A stretch of 64,000 bases of DNA from Opitutaceae bacterium (GTDB lineage Bacteria; Verrucomicrobiota; Verrucomicrobiia; Opitutales; Opitutaceae): the NCBI GenBank assembly GCA_028284235.1, contig JANQSC010000012.1, positions 109,196 to 173,195 of the forward strand, read 5' to 3'. The notes below the pieces were generated by a model. That model worked only from the letters and a program-made list of their open reading frames with translations. It was not told the DNA's origin and did not search any database. The translations under genes and the position numbers were made by a program. Of the stretch, positions 62,870 through 64,000 are shown piece by piece (the stretch's first letter is position 1; each line of letters starts with the position of its first letter).

Positions 62870-63621
62870 CCTTCAGCCCTCCTTCCTTCGTCCTGGACGT
62901 CCTCAACTCCATCGCCGTCGCGATCCTCGAACAGGGGATTCTCGGCGAATTCGAGAAAGCCCCGAAGCATCGACGCTTCCCCGTCGGCCAGACGAATGAC
63001 CAAACGCGACCGGTTCCCAGATGTTAGTCCCATATTAGAGGAGACTCTTCTGCTCCCAACGAACAGATCCCACGACTTCCGTGGACCCTTTCGATCCAGG
63101 CGGACCGTCAGAACCGGCGCGCCCGACATTAGGTCCGGGAGGCTCGTGCTATACGACACGAAGATTCCCGTGGGATTCCATTTCTCTCCTTTTGGGGCCG
63201 ACGCATCGAAAGCCAACACCTCGGTTCGCCTAATCCCATTGTCATAGGGAGCCGTCTCGTTAAAGTACTCGCGAAAACCAATCTTCGCGCCCGCTATGTT
63301 CAGGACAGCGCCGTTTTTCAGCCCTTCTCCTGCAAGGGCTTGGAGACGAAACGTCACAAACGACACGCCGCGCCTGGCGGGCAATGACAGTTGCCGCGAA
63401 AGCGATCCAGGCCCGTCCAGGTAGATGCATACATTGTCTCTATATTCGTCCACCAACAAACCAGCATCGCCCTTGTAGCTCCAACTGTTGGGGTTTAGTA
63501 TCGATTTGCTGTTGAATCCGATGAAGGGCTCTTCTGCGTTCTCCTGCGAATAGCCCACGCCTGAGGCGTGCAATAGTATGGCGGCGATCAACGCGACCAT
63601 AGTCACTCTTGGGAATTCCAT
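62866..63621 (-). CDS. Unrecognised secreted protein with C-terminal calcium repeat
   Basis: A 251-residue protein from ATG 63621 (MEFPRVTMVALIAAILLHASGVGYSQE), which gives a clear signal peptide; a TTG start 66 bases upstream is possible but puts 22 residues before it. The body is beta-rich (VCIYLDGPGSLSRQL, VSFVTFRLQALAGEGLKNGAVLNIAG, VLTVRLDRKGPRKSWDLFVG), resembling a lectin/jelly-roll fold. The C-terminus DRDGDGVEDVQDEG is a thrombospondin type 3-like calcium motif. It is the first gene of the four-gene unit; its stop overlaps the start of the transglutaminase-like gene, so the two are translationally coupled. Confidence 0.75.
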   Translation of the reverse strand: MEFPRVTMVALIAAILLHASGVGYSQENAEEPFIGFNSKSILNPNSWSYKGDAGLLVDEYRDNVCIYLDGPGSLSRQLSLPARRGVSFVTFRLQALAGEGLKNGAVLNIAGAKIGFREYFNETAPYDNGIRRTEVLAFDASAPKGEKWNPTGIFVSYSTSLPDLMSGAPVLTVRLDRKGPRKSWDLFVGSRRVSSNMGLTSGNRSRLVIRLADGEASMLRGFLEFAENPLFEDRDGDGVEDVQDEGRRAEG

Positions 63622-63689
63622 TGTTGAGTCGGGGTTAGGGGTTGAATTCGCGTATTTGCGGAATCGCAAAGACAGCTGACCAATCAATA

Positions 63690-63800
63690 ATTATACCGAG
63701 AAAAAAATAAACGGAAACGGTATTTTATTGTAAACTAAACCCTTGTTTTTTAATTAGTGAAATCCATATATCATTAATGATTAGTTACTAAGGTTCTACT
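63690..63800 (-). promoter_or_regulatory. AT-rich upstream region of the four-gene unit
   Basis: A stretch richer in A and T than anything else in the window, with the palindrome TCATTAATGA at 63771-63780 and several TATA-like runs. It lies upstream of the minus-strand gene at 63621 and is the natural place for its promoter. No exact -35/-10 pair is claimed. Confidence 0.35.
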
Positions 63801-63935
63801 TCATCTTTTTTGACCTTCTGCTGCAAAGGACGCCGGATGCGTAGATCCTCGAGCCAGTCCATTTCCATTAGTCGCGGCCCGACATCGTCGGTGGCTCACT
63901 CGATCTGATGGTTAGAGAGTGTCCCACAAGTCGCT

Positions 63936-63975
63936 CAAGGTAGGGCCCGACCGCCGGGCGGGCCGCGTCGGTAGA
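63936..63975. repeat. Family B repeat, copy 7, cut by the window end
   Basis: CTCAAGGTAGGGCCCGACCG followed by CCGGGCGGGCC. The flanking GAGTGTCCCACAAGT matches the left flank of other B copies. The opposite arm would lie beyond the window. Confidence 0.6.
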
Positions 63976-64000
63976 GTAAGTTGACGGGACCCACCTGCGA

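Noticed and set aside
1..64000. tRNA or rRNA genes
   Set aside because: No cloverleaf with conserved T-arm text or rRNA segment was recognised in the intergenic DNA, though a covariance search was not possible.

Overview
The window reads as chromosomal DNA from a marine, polysaccharide-degrading member of the Verrucomicrobiota, most likely near Opitutales/Puniceicoccales. This rests on recognition, not on a marker gene. It has nine secreted type I sulfatases. Its large TonB receptor starts with an ELSPFNVDSSADVGY-type segment familiar from Opitutae. It also carries the Planctomycetes/Verrucomicrobia mix of DUF1080, ThuA, Tat-exported Gfo/Idh/MocA oxidoreductases and PQQ-like propellers. A planctomycete or lentisphaeran origin is less likely but not excluded. 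No rRNA, tRNA, CRISPR array, transposase or obvious transcription regulator was found.

0-13 kb: a PhoD phosphatase overlaps a sulfatase, a second PhoD-like gene follows, then three more sulfatases (one with a canonical EF-hand loop). After these come a HAD hydrolase, a di-haem cytochrome c and a dgkA-type kinase. 13-22 kb: a minus-strand catabolic group holds a TonB receptor with a clear terminator, an enolase-superfamily enzyme, a solute-binding protein with a poly-glycine insert, a ceramidase-like protein and a sulfatase. 22-33 kb: a plus-strand group holds sulfatase, cupin, enolase-superfamily enzyme, exported RraA-like protein, NmrA-type reductase, exported metallo-beta-lactamase fold protein and two more sulfatases. 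A 280-bp MITE-like element interrupts it.

33-45 kb: a DUF1080-ThuA-SGNH fusion; a probable metal-uptake pair (His/Glu-rich TonB receptor plus COG0523 GTPase); a sialidase-like propeller; a tandem beta-barrel protein; an exported oxidoreductase; and an unrecognised membrane protein with four W/LGW repeats. 45-59 kb: hydrolases, a ninth sulfatase, DUF1080, serine hydrolase, dienelactone hydrolase, ThuA, nitrilase, D-mannonate-dehydratase-like enzyme, PQQ propeller and oxidoreductase. These are separated by a dense set of palindromic repeats that nest inside one another. 59-63.6 kb: a four-gene minus-strand operon of unrecognised secreted proteins, one with a transglutaminase-like Cys-His-Asp triad and two that are tandem duplicates.

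Most genes would work together in outer-membrane import and periplasmic desulfation and breakdown of sulfated glycans and other organic acids or sugars. The parts least explained by known biology are the 59-63.6 kb operon, the W-repeat protein at 43.3 kb and the nested repeat families.
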